A stretch of DNA of 64,000 nucleotides from Pagrus major (Eukaryota; Chordata; Actinopteri; Spariformes; Sparidae). The stretch covers positions 13,718,446 to 13,782,445 of the forward strand of contig NC_133234.1 of assembly GCF_040436345.1 (NCBI RefSeq), given 5' to 3'. How positions within the stretch are numbered: position 1 is the stretch's first letter; every line of letters begins with the position of its first letter. The position numbers and the translations under genes are program-made. Positions 59,701-64,000 of the stretch are shown here, in pieces. The notes under the pieces were generated by a model. It was not told the DNA's origin and ran no database searches. It was given only the letters and a program-made list of their open reading frames with translations.

Positions 59701-60013
59701 TCTGTGTGACACAATTTGCACACCAGGTAAATACTCCTACTCATACTGTGCACGCACCATTATTTGTTGGCCTTTTCTTAACTTTTGTGTATTGTGTTTT
59801 AGGTGGCCTTGTTGACGAGCTCACTGGGTCCCTCTTTGGGTAAGAATTCTCATTTCCAAACACACATTTCTATTAAATTGCATGTTGCTATACTGTATTC
59901 TTATTTAATGATACAACAGCATTTATTATATATTAGGAATGCTATTTAGGAAAGTGCTGGGTTACCTCATGCCCTGACCTTTGTTTTGCAGGAGTTTTGC
60001 ATCTCTACTCTGA
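56144..60013 (+). CDS. hrc: HRC-like sarcoplasmic reticulum Ca2+-binding protein, poly-Glu, Cys-rich tail, 378 aa
   Basis: Probable luminal low-affinity Ca2+ buffer of the sarcoplasmic reticulum; in mammals HRC binds triadin and SERCA2. Exons 56144-56993, 58575-58675, 59493-59564, 59672-59726, 59803-59839, 59992-60013 (TGA), phases consistent. It starts with a signal peptide (KGWVVGLLLALLCPSQLPLS, cleavage near residue 30). Residues about 31-305 are almost all Glu with Ala, Asp and a few Val/Ser. The Cys-rich tail (about 308-365) reads SLCSVCSICEHC, SECDKCPCEE, SEHCEHCEGCSSCFLCPILC and DTICTPGGLVDELTGSLFG. Mammalian HRC also ends in a Cys-rich segment and sits immediately next to TRPM4, as here. 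The His-rich repeats that name the mammalian protein are absent: only a few His occur, near the tail. No KDEL-type retention signal is visible. The last 22-nt exon is the least certain part. Frames on the opposite strand (poly-Ser) are mirror images of the Glu codons. Confidence 0.8.
57770..58420. repeat. Common teleost dispersed repeat in hrc intron 1
   Basis: Characteristic segments are ATACTAACATGCTGATGTTT, TAATGGTCACCGTGCTGGTT, AAAGTACAGCTAAAGGCTCA, ATCCAGAAGTTGTTGAGATA and GTGGCGCCACAGGAAAAGTC followed by AAAGGATCGCCAAAGTC. Non-coding; probably a SINE- or MITE-like family, not assigned. Confidence 0.65.
58766..59356. mobile_element. 590-bp MITE in hrc intron 2 with AGTTCACCC-type ends
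   Basis: Left end TTAAAGGACAAGTTCACCCA and ATTCAGTCATTATCTACTCA; right end GTAGATAATGACTGAATGTT and TTTTTGGGTGAATTTATCCT followed by TTAA, its imperfect reverse complement. Two further internal inverted pairs (TTCACAGCAAAACAGAGCTG and CAATGCTGTTTTGCTGTAAA) show that the element is long-palindromic. Relatives: 46,115-46,440 and 20,440-20,800. Confidence 0.8.
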
Positions 60014-63000
60014 GCAGCCCTTTGATGCCACCATGTGGTTGCATGAGGTACTGCACTCAGGACTGGACCTGTCTGACTGTTCTTATGAACCTGACAGCTG
60101 ACAGGAAAAGCAAAATATGAAGGATTTCCTCTGTTCTTTTTACCTAGCTTTGTAATGAGAGCTGAAAAAAAAAATCTTATTTTCATTTTCTTTATATAAT
60201 GATCTGCCTACTGTACATTTTCAATGCAATATGGATAATAATAGATTGCTAAGGCTATTATATAATTTAAAACTGTTTTTTAGGAGCATTATTGTAAAAA
60301 GATTTAGTTGAACAAAAGTGTTTATAGGTCTATATAGTGGCAGGAAACTGTATGAATGTACTGGAAATATGAAATTGGCTTCTGTTGCCACTGGCAAGAA
60401 AGATAATTGATTTTTTTTACAATAACATTTCACACACACACACACACTTTAATACAAAAAAATACTTATATAATGTTACAGATTCCTATCTGATGATAAA
60501 CGTCTCCTTATATCTCACAGCTGATATGTACATCACAAGTACAGGTTATATCCGTCACAAGTTTTTGCTACGTGAACTTTGTATTTCATCCTAAAGTTCA
60601 ATTTCACATTGTTTACTGACTTTTGGGGTGTTGTTGGATTTATTTATGGCTTATGATAAACTGCAGTTGATGTCAAATGAGCAAATATGAATAATTTATA
60701 AGCCTAAAAATAATCACAACTTCACATGTTAACCAATAACTGTGTGTAAAAAGTTAGATTCTGAATTCTGAATGATTCACAATAATAAATTGGGTTTTCA
60801 CAGGAAAGTTGTAATTTCTTTCTAATAGCTCTTAGCTTACAAGCTAGGTGAAGGTGCCAGTCACCAATCCTTTGCTCTCTTAATAGGAACTATTTTAGTT
60901 TGCACTTCCATAAAGTTGGGGGACTTGTGAGGGAAAAAATAAGACAGATGTGAAGAGAGATCCTGAATTTTAGACAATAGAATCAAATCAACACTCTGGA
61001 ACCTAAACTTCACATTATGCTACTTTTTCTTTTTAAGACTGTTTTTGCCTGGTAAATGCGGACGTCATCAAAACTCCAGGCATCTAGTCTGTAAAACACT
61101 AACACACTTTCTGTTATTCTTTTGAAAATCTGGTGATCCTTTTTCTCTGTCAGATCTAAACTGTTTTCTCTTCTGTGTTTATGAATTAAGAGCAGGTGAG
61201 AAAAAAGGTTTTAATTTTCAGTTAAATTTTTACATCTGTGAAAGAAAAGTGAAAAGAAAAGTTTTGACAAGTGAAATGTTGTTGCCAGGACCATGTGTCT
61301 TCTTGTATTTGTTCATACATTCATATTTTATATATTTTAAATTTTTAAAGTTCGTTTTCATGGATGAGATTTTAAAAAGTAACATTGAAAAATTATCCTG
61401 GCAAAACTTTTTTTATGTACTGACTCACCCACCGAGACATTAAATCAAATTAAAAATGACTTATCTTTTTATGTATCTGTTGATCAATCTACTCTTTTCT
61501 TACTTTCTGGTAGCCCTAAGCTTATATGTATATAGTGTGCAAATTAATCTAATTGCAACTAAAAGATCTGTAGCCACCACAACGTGATGGAGCCAATCGT
61601 CCAGCCAATCACACACTGATGACTTAAGGAGGTCCAGCTGCTGCTCAGGTGAAGCAAAGTGCTCAGCTCTCCCTGATCTCTCCAAGTCACTGGTGGTTGT
61701 TTCTGCTGCAAGGTTTTCAGGTGAGTTTTTTTGAGTGTGTCATGGGAAAACACAGTCACTGAGACTTGGCAGTAAAACAAGGAAAAATCTCTCGAGTGTG
61801 TCATTGAGTCAACACACACAGAGCCAGTGCTTTTGTCCCCGAGAAGTGTCGACCTTTTGATACCAGAGTTTGCAAACAGCCACTGAACTTCAGTGCAGCA
61901 ACGAGGCTTGTCTTTTGTTTGTTTTTTTCCCTGAGATGTTTTTCCTCATTCCCTTGCATCAATTCACTGTTATTAACAGGGCTTGGCATGATGAGCTGTG
62001 CTGTCGTATGTAAGGACGCAAAGAAGGGCAAGAAACCTGTTGTGTGGGTTCCTTTTGATGTAAGCGTAAACATGAGCAATTATAAGCATTACCAGGTACA
62101 AAGACATTTGGATCTCTGTCAAAAGGTTCACCCTAACTCATGTTTGTCTGCTAAATATAAAGCAACAGCCAGCAGCCCTTCAGCTCGGCCTCGCACTGTG
62201 ACAGGAAATAGATTTCCTGGCTCCGTCCAACGGTTACAAAATCAGCCTAGGAGCTCCTTTTAAAGGTCACGAATTAACACATATTTTATTGATTCAATTG
62301 AAACTTTATTAGAGACTCGGGGCCCTGATAAGACACGACATTCCACTAATAAATTGTATATAAAATCACAATGAGAGGGACAAAAATTTAAATTGCATTT
62401 AGAGACCGTGATCCAAAACCCCTCTGTAAAAAGTAAGGAACAAAAATGTAATGAGCAAGCCTCAAAAAGAAAAAATGTCCTCTCTAGGGCCAAAATGGTG
62501 CAAAAGGAGGACAAGATCAGGAGGCCCCAGTTTGATGTCTCATCCCCACTTTTATATCCTTATCCTTTTAATGTACATTTTGTTATTTAACCAGGAAGCC
62601 CCTTGAGATTTAAAATCTCATCTTCGAGGAAGACCTGACCAAGATCTCACACCACAGAGTTACAGAAATGTTTCAACAGAGCAAGTCAGAAAGGAGCTCT
62701 TGAAGCTTCTCTCGTCTCCGAGTCTATTTTTGGTTCACCAGTTAGAACAAATCATCAGTTCTAATTCAAATCTTCCTGTTTGCGTCTCAGCTCAGAATCC
62801 CTAAAATTTAGGAACGACACACACAAAAAAGACTTTCCAGGTCCAAATGGTTAGTTTTGTCTGTGTTTCTATTGACAATGAGAGCACGGTTCTGTCAGAT
62901 ACAGATCAGCACAGCTTGCAGGTAGAAAACCACAAGTTTCCTGTGCTTTTGCCTCTAGCAGCCTTCAGCAGTTTGTGAAAGGCTGCAAGTTTCAATTTGT

Positions 63001-64000
63001 CACCAGAGACATAACTTGCCCTCCTACTGGAAAAAAGTATAATGAACTCCACTTAAAGCCAGAGGTCCTGCTTACCTCCTACAGTTCTCTGACATCACAC
63101 AACAGTGGCACGTTGACCTATTCCTTTATAAATGGAGGATAACTCTTCAGTCTTGAAGATGCTGAATGTTACTTTATGTGGAAGAGTAACAAATTCCCAG
63201 GGTTAAGACAAACGAACAAAAACACAATGCAAATCATGCAAACGACATGAATCATCCAAGTAAAATCTGCCAGGATTTTTATTGCCTTCAAAAAGATTTC
63301 ACAAGTTGAGCAGCTGAAATAGAATCAAACGGAAAATGATACAATAGGCACTGACCCAGCATCACATTACTGCGGTTTATAGTCAACATTCCTACGGCAG
63401 CTTGTGTAAGCTGGCAGCCTGACCAGTCAGGCAACAATCTGCCGTGTCGAGTCCAAGTCTTGTTTATCTTCCCTGGTATCAGTTTGCAGAATCAACTCCC
63501 AATTAAAGGATTAGTGTCGCCATGTCCTGTAATCAAAGTAAAATGTAGTGTGACTGTAGGGCATTTCATTGAGGAATAATATCCTGTATCTGGATTGTGT
63601 TTTGTGTGTTTGTGTTAAGTCCGTTGCTGATGACAGCCGCAATAAAGGAAGTGTCTAATAACAAGTTTATCTTGTAGTGAAGTTTGAAAAAGTGTTTGGT
63701 GGAGCCTATAGTTTGGCAGTTTAAGATCTAATCTGAGGTTTTTAGATTTTTTTTTATTTAACAGTGCTCTAGGTAGCTCTAGTGTCTTTTAAATCACTTT
63801 AAAAGGCTTATTATCAGATGGCCTCTCTATAAATGTCGTGGTAAAATTTTAGGGGGTGTTTTATGTTTTTTGAGTAACACTGTACTTTATTCTTGACTTG
63901 CACTGCTCTATTTTCTATTTTCAGCCTGTTTATTCACACAGTACCATGTATTTTATTGTTGTATTTCTGTGTTTGTTCTTAAGCACTTTGGATGAATGAA
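60014..64000. other. Region downstream of hrc, no supported gene
   Basis: A possible hrc poly(A) signal AATAAA is at 60784-60789. Beyond it, reading frames of up to about 114 codons (for example 61,919-62,263) have no signal, repeat or family motif that I recognise and no convincing splice partner. Some repeat-like or UTR-like AT-rich sequence is present near 62,270-62,640 and 63,860-64,000. A 5' exon of a neighbouring gene cannot be excluded. Confidence 0.5.

Noticed and set aside
59992-60102. Longer hrc C-terminus reading on to 60,102
   Set aside because: It would need a one-base shift of the acceptor, with no AG at that point; the in-phase junction gives a short tail ending at 60,013. Left as the weakest junction of the model.
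61919-62263. 114-codon frame as a new gene after hrc
   Set aside because: No recognisable domain, composition typical of non-coding DNA, no supporting splice or promoter signals.

Overview
The window looks like nuclear DNA of a ray-finned (probably percomorph teleost) fish. The evidence is compact intron-rich vertebrate genes with GT-AG junctions, many short MITE and hAT-like repeats of the kind common in teleosts, long (GT)n and (TA)n tracts, and six vertebrate gene families. The intron-exon models were made by hand: splice sites and reading phase were checked at every junction, and each complete CDS sums to a multiple of three. No database search was possible.

Layout: (1) positions 1-13,700, plus strand: prr12, a proline-rich, AT-hook, DUF4211 nuclear protein, with its 5' end outside the window. 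(2) 15,155-22,335, plus: irf3, with an ISRE/CRE/kappaB-like promoter cluster. (3) 23,670-30,350, minus: a RIC8A-type G-alpha chaperone/GEF gene, convergent with irf3, with large acidic insertions. (4) 33,650-35,215, plus: a small adrenomedullin-family prepropeptide, best fitting adm5. (5) 35,950-53,965, plus: trpm4 in 28 coding exons; one intron holds a triplicated palindrome-rich DNA transposon. (6) 56,140-60,015, plus: an hrc-like gene for a poly-glutamate sarcoplasmic-reticulum luminal protein with a Cys-rich tail. From 60,015 to 64,000 no gene could be supported.

Gene content matches human 19q13.33 (PRR12, IRF3, ADM5, TRPM4 and HRC all lie there). The exception is the RIC8 gene, whose human homologue RIC8A is at 11p15.5, close to IRF7 and TRPM5 and on the same arm as ADM. 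So IRF3/IRF7, ADM5/ADM and TRPM4/TRPM5 pair across the two human regions, and the RIC8 gene here is plausibly an extra ohnolog that mammals lost from the 19q side. Its acidic insertions make it the most unusual protein in the window.

The genes do not form a single pathway. They cover chromatin/transcription (prr12), innate antiviral transcription (irf3), G-protein biogenesis (ric8), peptide hormone signalling through a Gs-coupled receptor family (adm5), Ca2+-activated monovalent cation flux (trpm4) and muscle Ca2+ storage (hrc). trpm4 and hrc are also neighbours in human.
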